Source: Hyphomicrobiales bacterium (GTDB lineage: Bacteria; Pseudomonadota; Alphaproteobacteria; Rhizobiales; Rhizobiaceae). From it: a stretch of DNA of 64,000 nucleotides. A program made the position numbers and the translations under genes. The notes below the pieces were generated by a model. The model saw nothing but the letters and a program-made list of their open reading frames with translations. It ran no database searches and had not been told where the DNA came from. This document shows positions 15,969-23,755 of the stretch, one piece after another. The first letter of the stretch is position 1, and each line of letters starts with the position of its first letter. The stretch is from positions 310,001 to 374,000 of the forward strand of contig UBYA01000008.1 of NCBI GenBank assembly GCA_900469615.1. The letters are read 5' to 3'.

Positions 15969-16403
15969 TCAATTTCCAAAGCGCGCGGTGATTTCTGTCG
16001 CCAGTGTTGCACCTTCGTTACGGTATTGCTCTTCCGCGGCCAGAGCCTGCGTCGTGCAATTCGTGTAAACCGATGCGAAGGACCGATATCCACGGTTGAA
16101 TGCGGCTGTCAGCCTTTCCTTGCGTTCCGGCTCGCTCTTGGTTTCCGTATCCAGCAGCTGCTGCATGTCGCCCCGCCAGCCGTCTTCCCGCGTCGGGTTG
16201 CAGAGATTGCGCAAATAGTCGATGGACCCGAGAATTTCAGCAAGCCGGGAAAGCTGCTGGTCGTAGGGTGTTGGTAGTTCCGCATTGCCGCCGCCGGGCG
16301 CCTGCACGGGCGGCGCGCTTGCCGCCGGCTGCGCCGCAGCGGGAAAAGCTGCGGCGAGCGCCATGCAAATCAGAAGCGGTCGGCCGGGGCGGTTATGAAT
16401 CAT
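15969..16403 (-). CDS. Exported TIGR02301-type protein of Rhizobiales
   Basis: A 144-residue protein with a signal peptide (PLLICMALAAAFPAAAQ). The mature part reads LSRLAEILGSIDYLRNLC and ends SFASVYTNCTTQALAAEEQYRNEG. From memory this matches the TIGR02301 family, a group of unknown function found in Rhizobiales. Two cysteines (LRNLC and YTNC) could form a disulfide in the periplasm. ATG 16403 is the natural start because it begins the signal peptide; the longer open frame runs into the Nudix gene. The biological role is unknown. Confidence 0.7.
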   Translation of the reverse strand: MIHNRPGRPLLICMALAAAFPAAAQPAASAPPVQAPGGGNAELPTPYDQQLSRLAEILGSIDYLRNLCNPTREDGWRGDMQQLLDTETKSEPERKERLTAAFNRGYRSFASVYTNCTTQALAAEEQYRNEGATLATEITARFGN

Positions 16404-16497
16404 GTAACCATGTTGAACGAACAAGCATGACGGGAACAAGGCGCGGCAGGTGGTTTCCACCCCGATATTGTTCAGCATCGTTAATATCGCGGCCCGG

Positions 16498-16917
16498 CTA
16501 GGGTCTCGCGGCCGCAAGTCGTTCCACGCATTCGAGCACGCTGGCGGGGGCGGGCAGGGCGCGCACCTCTTCGAGCGTGTACCAGCCGACGGCGGCCGCA
16601 TCGTCGGCGGCTTCCGCGACCGCATCCTCATCGGCATCCACGAGAAAGACCGAGAGCAGGAAATGGCTCGTCAGCGTTCCGTCCGACGCGTGGGAGCGCA
16701 GATCGTAGGTCTCGAACAGTCGCGGGTTGCGGGCGGTTATGCCGGTTTCCTCCTTGAATTCGCGCAGCGCCGCATCCGCCGGCGTTTCGCCTTCCTCGGC
16801 ACGCCCTCCCGGAAAGGCATACATGTCCGCGGATGGCGGATTGCTGCGCAATACCAGCAGGAAGCGGCCGTTGCGTTCGAGAATGGCGGAGGAGGCTGGA
16901 CGAGGAATGGAGGTCAT
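16498..16917 (-). CDS. Nudix hydrolase
   Basis: A 139-residue Nudix protein with a complete Nudix box, GX5EX7REUXEEXGU, at GGRAEEGETPADAALREFKEETGI split near residues 37-60, giving the catalytic glutamates EFKEE. It begins with RPASSAILERNGRFLLVLRS, typical of small NUDIX pyrophosphohydrolases. The substrate (oxidised nucleotide, ADP-ribose or other nucleoside diphosphate derivative) cannot be read from sequence. A 7-bp hairpin (GCTGGCG/CGCCAGC, 16953-16972) lies about 36 bases upstream of the start on the minus strand. Confidence 0.88.
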   Translation of the reverse strand: MTSIPRPASSAILERNGRFLLVLRSNPPSADMYAFPGGRAEEGETPADAALREFKEETGITARNPRLFETYDLRSHASDGTLTSHFLLSVFLVDADEDAVAEAADDAAAVGWYTLEEVRALPAPASVLECVERLAAARP

Positions 16918-17078
16918 GGATCGCTTTGCATTCGAATGAAGAGATTTACGGCGCTGGCGGGAGATCGCCAGCCTCTCACCTCTACAGGAATCGGCTCTTG
17001 CTGTCCTTCATGAAAGCCCCTTAATTCGATGTCGACGCGCGCGCCGATCCCGGTGCGTCGGATACTGGGTGAAAACGA

Positions 17079-17399
17079 GTGATCTACGGACTTTATGCAT
17101 TGGCGGCGCTGGCCGAAATTGCCGGCTGCTTTGCATTCTGGGCATGGCTCCGTTTGGCAAAGTCGGCCTGGTGGCTCGCGCCCGGCCTGCTCTCGCTGGC
17201 GCTTTTTGCCTGGCTGCTCGCCCTGGTGCCGAGCGAGGCGGCGGGGCGCACCTTTGCTGCCTATGGCGGCGTCTATATCGTCGCCTCCATCCTCTGGCTC
17301 TGGCTGGCCGAAGGGCGTCTGCCGGACCGCTGGGATATTTCCGGCGCGGTCATCTGCCTTGCCGGCGCAGGGATCATTCTCTTTGGTCCACGCGGCTGA
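17079..17399 (+). CDS. YnfA/UPF0060 family small membrane protein
   Basis: A 106-residue protein with four predicted membrane helices. It shows the family landmarks [30 protein letters not shown] and [19 protein letters not shown]0060 proteins resemble small drug/metabolite transporters but their substrate is unsettled. The start is GTG 17079; no ATG gives a full first helix. The next gene on the same strand begins 43 bases later. Confidence 0.9.
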   Translation: MIYGLYALAALAEIAGCFAFWAWLRLAKSAWWLAPGLLSLALFAWLLALVPSEAAGRTFAAYGGVYIVASILWLWLAEGRLPDRWDISGAVICLAGAGIILFGPRG

Positions 17400-17442
17400 T
17401 CTTGAACTTGACCCGCCCGCTTGAGGGTGCAAAACAGAGCCT

Positions 17443-18207
17443 ATGTGCGGACGCTTCGCTTTGACATCGACACCGGACTACGTGGGCGAAGCGCTCGGCG
17501 TGGTGATGAACGAGGGTTTTCCGGCGCGCTACAATATCGCGCCGACGCAACCGATCCTTGTGATCGTCGCGGGCGACAGGCAGTTGCCCGGCAGCAACCT
17601 GCCGGATCGCCGCGCGCTGCTCGTGCGCTGGGGTTTTACGCCCTCCTGGGTGAAGGATCCGAATGAATTCCCGCTGCTGATCAACGCGCGGGCGGAAACG
17701 GCGATCGGCAAGGCCTCTTTTCGCGCCGCCATGCGCCATCGACGCATCCTCGTTCCGGCATCCGGCTTTTACGAATGGCACCGCCCGTCGAAGGAAAGCG
17801 GCGAGAAGCCGCAAGGCTATTGGATCCGCCCACGCAGCGGCGGCGTCATCGCCTTTGCCGGATTGATGGAAACATGGTCGTCGCCCGACGGTTCGGAAGT
17901 CGATACCGGCGCGATCCTGACGACGGCGGCCAACAGCGCCATTCGATCGATCCACGATCGCATGCCCGTCGTCATCAAGCCGAAAGATTTTGCCCGCTGG
18001 CTCGATTGCAAGACGCAGGAACCGCGCGATGTCCTCGATCTGATGGTGCCGGTCCAGGAGGACTTTTTCGAGGCTATCCCGGTTTCGGATCGCGTCAACA
18101 AGGTCGCGAACATGGGGCCGGACGTACAGACGCCCGTAACGCTCGATCCGGTCAGGAAGCCGCCGAAGAAGCCCGACCCCGAGGATGGCCAGCTGAGCCT
18201 TCTCTAA
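17443..18207 (+). CDS. SRAP-domain protein (HMCES/YedK type)
   Basis: SRAP proteins form a covalent link with abasic sites in single-stranded DNA and shield them. Cys2 is exposed as the N-terminal residue once Met is removed (MCGRFAL), and the other active-site residues are visible: Asn in NARAET, Glu in SGFYEWH and His in IHDRMPV. The protein has 254 residues, a little longer than E. coli YedK (222), owing to a Pro/Lys-rich tail. No SOS box was identified in front of the gene. Confidence 0.92.
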   Translation: MCGRFALTSTPDYVGEALGVVMNEGFPARYNIAPTQPILVIVAGDRQLPGSNLPDRRALLVRWGFTPSWVKDPNEFPLLINARAETAIGKASFRAAMRHRRILVPASGFYEWHRPSKESGEKPQGYWIRPRSGGVIAFAGLMETWSSPDGSEVDTGAILTTAANSAIRSIHDRMPVVIKPKDFARWLDCKTQEPRDVLDLMVPVQEDFFEAIPVSDRVNKVANMGPDVQTPVTLDPVRKPPKKPDPEDGQLSLL

Positions 18208-18274
18208 GCGGCCGCCATTCGGCGGCCAGCGACCGAACATGTTGCCGGCCTTCGCAATCGGCCGGACGGCAATC

Positions 18275-18415
18275 TCAGGCGATCTTCTTCTTGAGAGGCT
18301 TGGTCTTCAGCATCAGATGGGCAGCAAGAACGGCCTTCAGGCCCAGCGGACGATAATGCTTGCTGGGGTCGATCTTTGCCTGCGGTTGTGCCGCCTGTTC
18401 TTTCTTCTGGGTCAT
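18275..18415 (-). CDS. 46-residue basic protein, unknown function
   Basis: A short frame begins at ATG 18415 with a strong GAGGAG ribosome site 6 bases before it and ends at TGA 18275. The product starts MTQKKEQAAQ, has a central IDPSKHYRPLGLKAVLAAHL and ends with Lys-rich MLKTKPLKKKIA. It is strongly basic, with one amphipathic helix and no cysteine. The ribosome site and charge pattern support a real gene. I do not recognise a family. It stands alone between the SRAP gene and a repeat-containing gap. Confidence 0.55.
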   Translation of the reverse strand: MTQKKEQAAQPQAKIDPSKHYRPLGLKAVLAAHLMLKTKPLKKKIA

Positions 18416-18823
18416 GTTTCACTCCTCACCATGCTCCCCCGGAGCATTTCCCGGCTCAATGTCGAGTAGTGCTTTTTGTCGTAAATCATGACAAATCGAA
18501 GGCGTTTTCCAATCAGCTTTTATGAACAACGACCATATTTCGAGAGATTAGCGCCGAATCCTCGTGTAGATTCCGCACTGCCACAACGTTGGAATTCACT
18601 GAAAAGCCGGGTCGAAGCAGCCGCCAAATCAACCCGCAATCGAGCGCCATGTCCCTGATTGACAAGGGAGACCTGCAGACCAGCGGTTGCAGCGGCGCGA
18701 CTGAAAGCCGATCGGAAAGCGGCTGGAGCAATTCCGGGAAAAGTGGATAGCGGTTTCCGTCCGGAATTGCGTGAAGACGAAAGTATGGAGCGCTTTCGCG
18801 ATTCGAGGAAAAGCGGAGTCGCT
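18416..18823. other. Intergenic region with a palindromic repeat
   Basis: This 408-base gap contains the promoter side of the 46-residue gene on its left, an AT-richer stretch at about 18450-18560 and the RIME-like repeat on its right. Open frames in it lack ribosome sites and codon bias, so I call no further gene. Confidence 0.5.
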
Positions 18824-18827
18824 CTAG
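18725..18827. repeat. RIME-like palindromic intergenic repeat, copy B
   Basis: About 103 bases aligned with 4651-4755. The first palindrome has arms GCAATTCCGG and CCGGAATTGC around GAAAAGTGGATAGCGGTTT; the second pairs GAGCG with CGCTC near its ends. The right edge reads GCTCTAGA, and its CTA is the TAG stop codon of pssA on the minus strand. Confidence 0.78.
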
Positions 18828-19684
18828 ATATGCCGGCCGATATCGTCGTTGGAATCGTCCACATCCGGATCGCCGGGGCCGTTGATGGTGTAGGTGCCGT
18901 ATTTTCTGGCCCAGGACCGCGCGCCAAGGGGCAGGGACAGAAGATAGATGACGACGGTCACGACCATGACATGCCATGTATAGCTCATCAGCAGCGCCAC
19001 GTAGACGACGATGCCGAGCATGATCGGCAGAACCAGATCGCGCCTGACCCGGCTGCTCTCCGATTTGCCGGACCAGACCGGCAGGCGGCTGACCAGCAGG
19101 AAAGCGATGAGGACCGTGTAGCCGGCGCCCCAATAGGCGAAGGTGCGGTCCGGCGTCAGGCCGAGAAAGCCGAGATAGACGGGCAGCAGCACCAGCATGG
19201 CGCCGGCGGGCGCGGGCACCCCGACGAAATATTCCGATTGCCAGGAAGCCTTGTGTTCGCGCTCGGCCATGACGTTGAAGCGGGCGAGCCTCAGCCCGGC
19301 GGCGATCGTGTAGATCAGAGCTGCAATCCAGCCAAGCGAACGGGCCTGGTCGAGCAGGAAGACGTAGACGACGAGCGCCGGCGCGACGCCGAAATTGACG
19401 ATATCGGCCAGCGAATCCATCTGTGCGCCGAATTTCGAGGTGGCCTTCATCAGCCGCGCCACGCGCCCGTCGATACCGTCGAGAAAGGCGGCGACCAGCA
19501 CGGCGACGACGGCCAGCTCGTAGCGGTTTTCGAAAGCGAGACGAATGCCCGTCAGGCCCGCGCAGATCGCCAGCACGGTGATCATGTTGGGTACGATCAG
19601 CCGCAGGGGGATTTCCCGAAGGCGCGGTCCACGCGCTTCGTCGTTGGGCCCATGCGGCTCGAAAGGCGGAAAAGGCGTCTTCAT
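18824..19684 (-). CDS. pssA: CDP-diacylglycerol-serine O-phosphatidyltransferase
   Basis: PssA joins CDP-diacylglycerol and serine to make phosphatidylserine in the inner membrane. The CDP-alcohol phosphotransferase motif is present: DG-x2-AR-x8-G-x3-D-x3-D, seen as DGRVARLMKATSKFG followed by QMDSLAD near residues 72-95. There are about eight membrane helices and 286 residues. This is the integral-membrane type (PS synthase II). It lies 20 bases downstream of psd, so the two consecutive steps to phosphatidylethanolamine are co-transcribed. Its stop lies in the edge of the repeat at 18725. Confidence 0.93.
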   Translation of the reverse strand: MKTPFPPFEPHGPNDEARGPRLREIPLRLIVPNMITVLAICAGLTGIRLAFENRYELAVVAVLVAAFLDGIDGRVARLMKATSKFGAQMDSLADIVNFGVAPALVVYVFLLDQARSLGWIAALIYTIAAGLRLARFNVMAEREHKASWQSEYFVGVPAPAGAMLVLLPVYLGFLGLTPDRTFAYWGAGYTVLIAFLLVSRLPVWSGKSESSRVRRDLVLPIMLGIVVYVALLMSYTWHVMVVTVVIYLLSLPLGARSWARKYGTYTINGPGDPDVDDSNDDIGRHI

Positions 19685-19704
19685 CTCGCTCGTGTTCCTA
19701 GAGT

Positions 19705-20403
19705 TCAGCTACGGCGGCTAACGGTCGGGCCCTTTGCCGAGCCGAATTCGGCAATGACGGTTTCGCCGGCGATCGCCCGCTGGCCGATGGCAACCCGCGG
19801 AGACGCACCCTCGGGCAGGAAGATATCGAGGCGCGAACCGAAGCGGATCAGGCCGATGCGCTCGCCGGCGTCCAGCGGCTCGTTCGGGTTGACGAAGCAA
19901 AGGATGCGGCGGGCGACCAGGCCGGCGATCTGCACGACGCCGATTTCGCCGTGCTTGGTCTCGATGACGAGGCCGTTGCGCTCGTTCTGTTCGCTGGCCT
20001 TGTCGAGCTCGGCATTGAGGAAGCTGCCCTGGCGGTAGGCGATGTTGGTAATGCGGCCGCGCATCGGCGAGCGGTTCACATGGCAGTCGAACACGTTCAT
20101 GAAGATCGAGATGCGCAGCATCGGCAGGCTGCCGAGATTGAGCTCCGCCGGTGGCGTCACCATCTGCACGCCTGAAACCTTGCCGTCTGCCGGCGATATC
20201 GCCAGATCGTCGTCCTGCGGCGTCATGCGCTCCGGGTCGCGGAAGAAATAGGCACACCAGAGCGTGAAGATCAGGCCGATCCAGAACAGCGGCTTGAAGA
20301 TCCAGCCCAGCACCAGCGACGCGACGAAGAAACCTGCAACGAAGGGATAGCCTTCCTTGTGCACCGGAACGATGACGTTGCGTACGCTGTTCAACAAGCT
20401 CAT
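19705..20403 (-). CDS. psd: Phosphatidylserine decarboxylase proenzyme
   Basis: Psd decarboxylates phosphatidylserine to phosphatidylethanolamine. It is a short (232-residue) enzyme of the kind common in alphaproteobacteria. The self-cleavage site that makes the pyruvoyl group is the Gly-Ser in [13 protein letters not shown] near residue 190. An N-terminal membrane hairpin ([20 protein letters not shown]) anchors it, and FDCHVNRSP carries the conserved His. ATG 20403 starts the first hydrophobic block. It is the first gene of a psd-pssA operon. Confidence 0.93.
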   Translation of the reverse strand: MSLLNSVRNVIVPVHKEGYPFVAGFFVASLVLGWIFKPLFWIGLIFTLWCAYFFRDPERMTPQDDDLAISPADGKVSGVQMVTPPAELNLGSLPMLRISIFMNVFDCHVNRSPMRGRITNIAYRQGSFLNAELDKASEQNERNGLVIETKHGEIGVVQIAGLVARRILCFVNPNEPLDAGERIGLIRFGSRLDIFLPEGASPRVAIGQRAIAGETVIAEFGSAKGPTVSRRS

Positions 20404-20706
20404 CTATGGCCTACTCCGTTGGGGCAGCCTCACCGAAACCGGGTCGCGATCGCCGGACGAGATCATGCCAGTGAAAAGAACGAGAACAAGATAAGCGGTC
20501 TTGCTCTTATTACCAGTCGACGGTGACTACAGGCAAACTCCGCCGCGGGCAATGCTTTCGCACACTCGCCCCCAGCGCAATCCGCAAGGTGGCAGGATGT
20601 CGATGAACGCTTGCATTGAAAAGTGCGGCCTTTGAAAACTCATGATTGCACAACGAAAAGGCCGCCGGGCGGCGGCCTTGCGTGTCTGCGACGATCGGGC
20701 GGAGGT
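20404..20706. other. Intergenic region: psd promoter side and acid phosphatase terminator
   Basis: This 303-base gap carries the minus-strand upstream region of psd at its left and, at its right, the terminator of the acid phosphatase gene. Apart from that hairpin I see no gene, repeat or known RNA in it. Confidence 0.55.
20656..20679 (-). terminator. Rho-independent terminator of the acid phosphatase gene
   Basis: A 9-bp GC-rich stem (AAGGCCGCC with GGCGGCCTT) and a 4-base loop, followed on the minus strand by TTTTCG. It begins 28 bases after the stop of the gene at 20707. Confidence 0.8.
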
Positions 20707-21405
20707 TCAGAGGCCGAGAGCGGCGCGAAGCTCGGCCTTGGCGTCTTCATATTCGCTCTTGTAGTCGTCATGCGTCATGATGGTCTGCGCGATGACGGTG
20801 CCGGCGATGCGGCCGGCTTCGATATCGGAGGCATAGTGGATGCCGCCGACCACGCGGTTATGGCCGTATTCCCAGGCGCGAGCCATGATGGCAGCGCGCT
20901 TTTCCGGCACCATGTTCGACAGCACGATGCCCATCAGCGTGCCGAGCGTGGTATGGCCGGACGGATAGGAGCCGGACTTGGAGAGCGGCACGATGGGCTT
21001 CACCAGATCGCTGTAGAGATGCGGACGCGGGCGCTTCCAGACATCCTTGGCCGGATCGACGACAGCGCCTTCGGTCTCGACGATGCGATCGAAGAACGCC
21101 GAGAACTTCGGCAGGTTTTCCTTGGTGAATTTCGGATTGTCGACGACGTCGGAGAAGCGCCATACGTTCTCTTCCGCATCCGCGACGGCCCGGGCCGCCA
21201 TCTCAGGCGTGCGTGTGACCTGGATCGTCAGGATTTCGGCGAGTTCGGCCTTCATCTGCATGGAATCATTGGCGGGTGGCGGCGGCAGGAGGTCGAGAAG
21301 ATTGACCTCCCTGGCGTCGGTAAACGGCTTGGCGTCGTCGGCAAAGACCGGCGAGGCAAGACCGACGACCAGCAGCAGCGTTAAGGCTTTGGCAAAAGCG
21401 CGCAT
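20707..21405 (-). CDS. Class A acid phosphatase, PAP2 family, periplasmic
   Basis: A 232-residue enzyme with an N-terminal signal peptide (LTLLLVVGLASPVFADD). The PAP2 triad is complete: KDVWKRPRP (motif 1), GSYPSGHTT (motif 2) and GHNRVVGGIHYASD (motif 3). GSYPSGHT is the signature of bacterial class A non-specific acid phosphatases (PhoN/PhoC type), which release phosphate from many organic phosphates in the periplasm. A Pho box could not be confirmed by eye. The gene is flanked by a strong terminator. Confidence 0.92.
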   Translation of the reverse strand: MRAFAKALTLLLVVGLASPVFADDAKPFTDAREVNLLDLLPPPPANDSMQMKAELAEILTIQVTRTPEMAARAVADAEENVWRFSDVVDNPKFTKENLPKFSAFFDRIVETEGAVVDPAKDVWKRPRPHLYSDLVKPIVPLSKSGSYPSGHTTLGTLMGIVLSNMVPEKRAAIMARAWEYGHNRVVGGIHYASDIEAGRIAGTVIAQTIMTHDDYKSEYEDAKAELRAALGL

Positions 21406-21539
21406 GTGGGGGCTCCCTTTGAATTCGGCCCCCTACCTAGCAAGCCGTCATCTCAGGCGCGTGACAACTGCCGGTGCATAATCGATGCGCCCCGACGCTT
21501 CCGAAAAGGGCCGGGAACGCCGCACCTCCCATGTTCGCG

Positions 21540-23426
21540 TCAGCTTGCCGGCGCCAGCCGGTTGACGACGCCGAGATCGTCGTTCTCCCGCACCTGCTTC
21601 AGATGCTCCTCGGCTTGCGTCGCCTCGCGCTGGCGGCTCCACATGGAGGCATAGAGCCCGTTCTGCGCCAGCAGGCCGGCATGCGTGCCGCGTTCGGCGA
21701 TCACGCCGCTTTTCAGCACGATGATCTCGTCCGCGCCGATCACGGTCGAAAGCCGGTGGGCGATGACCAGCGTCGTGCGGTTCTTGGAAACGATGTCGAG
21801 GGCCGCCTGAATTTCGCGCTCGGTCGTCGTATCGAGCGCCGAGGTCGCCTCATCGAGGATCAGCACCGGCGGGGCTTTCAGAACGGTGCGGGCGATGGCA
21901 ACGCGCTGCTTCTCGCCGCCCGACAATTTGAGGCCGCGTTCGCCGACCTTGGTGTCGAACCCCTCCGGCAGATGGCTGATGAACTCGCCGATCTGGGCGA
22001 TTTCGGCCGCCGCCGTCACCTCGGCGTCGCTCGCATCCGGCCGTCCGTAGCGGATATTGTAGGCGATGGTGTCGTTGAAGAGCACGGTGTCCTGCGGCAC
22101 CATGCCGATGACCTTGCGCAGGCTCTTCTGCGTCACGCTATGCAAATCCTGGCCATCGATGGTGATGGAGCCGCTCTGCACGTCGTAGAAGCGGTAGAGC
22201 AGGCGCGACAGCGTCGATTTTCCGGCGCCCGAAGGCCCGACAACGGCCACCGTCTTGCCCGCCGGCACTTCGAAGGAAATGCCCTTGAGGATCGGCCGTG
22301 CCGGATCGTAGGCGAAATGCACGTCCTTGAACGAGATCGCTCCCTTGTCGATGACAAGTTCCCTGGCGTCGGGTGCATCGACCACCTCGGGCTTGACTTC
22401 GAGCAAATCGAACATTTCTTCGATATCGGTCAGACCCTGGCGTATTTCGCGATAGACGAAACCGATGAAGTTCAGCGGCACCGAGAGTTGCAGCAGCATG
22501 GCGTTGATGAAGACGAAATCGCCGACCGTCTGGTGGCCGTTGAGGACCGACCAGCCGGAAATCACCATCATGACGGTCGTGCCGAGGCCGAAGATCACGC
22601 CCTGGCCGAAATTCAGCCAGCCGAGCGACGTCCAGACGCTGGTGGCGGCCTTCTCGTAGCGCGCCATCGACTGATCGAAGCGCTTGGCCTCCATTTCCTC
22701 GTTGCCGAAATATTTGACGGTTTCGAAGTTCAGGAGCGAATCGATCGCCTTCGTGTTGGCGTCGGTGTCGCTGTCGTTCATCGTCCGGCGGATGGAAATG
22801 CGCCAGTCGCTCGCCTTCACGGTGAACCAGATGTAGAGACAGACGGTGACGGCCGTGACGGCGAGATAGGAGAAGCCATAGCCGCGCCAGAAGATGATGG
22901 CGGTCAACAGGAATTCGATGAAGGTCGGAAACGTGTTGAGGATGGTGAAGCGGACAATGGTCTCGATGCCCTTGGTGCCGCGCTCGATGATGCGCGAGAG
23001 ACCGCCGGTCTTGCGCTCCAGATGGAAGCGCAGCGACAGTTCATGCATATGCACGAACGTCTTGTAGGCAAGTTGGCGCACCGCATATTGGCCGACGCTG
23101 GCAAACAGCGCGTCGCGCAGCTGGTTGAGGCCGAGCTGGATCAGCCGCGTCAGGTTCGTGGCGACGATCAATGCGATGGCGCCCACCATGAAGGCCGGCA
23201 GGATACCCTGCATGTCGAGCTTGCCGTTCAGCGCATCGACGGACCATTTGAAGAAATAGGGGACCAGCAGCAGCACGAATTTCGAAACCAGCAGGAAGAC
23301 CGTGGCCCAGACCACCCGCATCTTCAGGTCGAGGCGCCCGCCCGGCCACATATACGGCCAGAGATTGACCAGCGTATTCAATGGATTGCTGGAATCCGCC
23401 GATATGGTTTTCTTGCGGTCTGCCAT
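21540..23426 (-). CDS. Atm1/ABCB7-type ABC exporter (half transporter)
   Basis: A 628-residue fused permease-ATPase. The N-terminal half has six membrane helices with the family-typical stretches LRDALFASVGQYAVRQ and TKAIDSLLNFETVKYFGNE. The ATPase half has Walker [10 protein letters not shown], the signature LSGGEKQR, Walker B VLILDEATSALD and the switch region IAHRLST. Alphaproteobacterial Atm1 homologues export glutathione conjugates and take part in metal detoxification or in cytosolic Fe-S maturation in their mitochondrial relatives. ATG 23426 follows GGAG; a longer open frame to 23510 lacks a ribosome site. Confidence 0.9.
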   Translation of the reverse strand: MADRKKTISADSSNPLNTLVNLWPYMWPGGRLDLKMRVVWATVFLLVSKFVLLLVPYFFKWSVDALNGKLDMQGILPAFMVGAIALIVATNLTRLIQLGLNQLRDALFASVGQYAVRQLAYKTFVHMHELSLRFHLERKTGGLSRIIERGTKGIETIVRFTILNTFPTFIEFLLTAIIFWRGYGFSYLAVTAVTVCLYIWFTVKASDWRISIRRTMNDSDTDANTKAIDSLLNFETVKYFGNEEMEAKRFDQSMARYEKAATSVWTSLGWLNFGQGVIFGLGTTVMMVISGWSVLNGHQTVGDFVFINAMLLQLSVPLNFIGFVYREIRQGLTDIEEMFDLLEVKPEVVDAPDARELVIDKGAISFKDVHFAYDPARPILKGISFEVPAGKTVAVVGPSGAGKSTLSRLLYRFYDVQSGSITIDGQDLHSVTQKSLRKVIGMVPQDTVLFNDTIAYNIRYGRPDASDAEVTAAAEIAQIGEFISHLPEGFDTKVGERGLKLSGGEKQRVAIARTVLKAPPVLILDEATSALDTTTEREIQAALDIVSKNRTTLVIAHRLSTVIGADEIIVLKSGVIAERGTHAGLLAQNGLYASMWSRQREATQAEEHLKQVRENDDLGVVNRLAPAS

Positions 23427-23748
23427 GTTCGTCTCCGGCGAAGAATTGAAACAGCCGGGCGCTGACAACCATTGCGCAGCCGGCTGGGAAGCCTTCGCGG
23501 GCAAGGGCATGGCCGGTGCGCGAAAGCGATGAGGGTCGCGCGACGCTTATACTATTTTTATCTCGTATAAAAGCATCGGCCGGACGTTGGTTGCGTCCGG
23601 CCGCTGTCTATCATCATCGAGGATCGGCAATCAGCTTGGAGCACGATGCCGAAAAGGATGAGCGGCTTTCGGATGACATCGTGCCCTGCTGTTTTGCGTC
23701 CGGCATGGATTCAGATTTCAGATCGGTTCGACCTGAAATCATCCGATT
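23427..23748. other. Intergenic region with a strong hairpin and a palindromic repeat
   Basis: This 322-base gap holds the Atm1-gene promoter side, an AT-rich stretch (about 23545-23575), a strong hairpin at 23577-23603 and a two-palindrome repeat at 23636-23755. No open frame with a ribosome site is present. Confidence 0.55.
23577..23603 (-). terminator. Strong hairpin downstream of the LysM gene
   Basis: A perfect 10-bp stem (CGGCCGGACG with CGTCCGGCCG) and a 7-base loop. On the minus strand it is followed by ATGCTTTTAT, a weak T-tract, and lies about 146 bases past the LysM gene stop and 150 bases before the Atm1 start. It probably ends the LysM transcript. Confidence 0.55.
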
Positions 23749-23755
23749 CTAGAGG
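23636..23755. repeat. Two-palindrome intergenic repeat, second type
   Basis: Palindrome 1 has arms GCACGATG and CATCGTGC at 23641-23684 around GCCGAAAAG and GCGGCTTTCGG. Palindrome 2 has arms GATTTCAG and CTGAAATC at 23714-23740. The right end ATTCTAGAG contains the TAG stop of the LysM gene. The layout resembles that of copies A and B but the sequence differs. Very similar GAGCATGATGCCGAAAAG-type repeats are, to my recollection, abundant in Rhizobium and Sinorhizobium genomes. Confidence 0.7.

Noticed and set aside
21474..23465. 663-codon open frame opposite the Atm1-type exporter gene
   Set aside because: The ABC motifs on the minus strand are complete; the plus frame is an antisense artefact without a recognisable start or domain.
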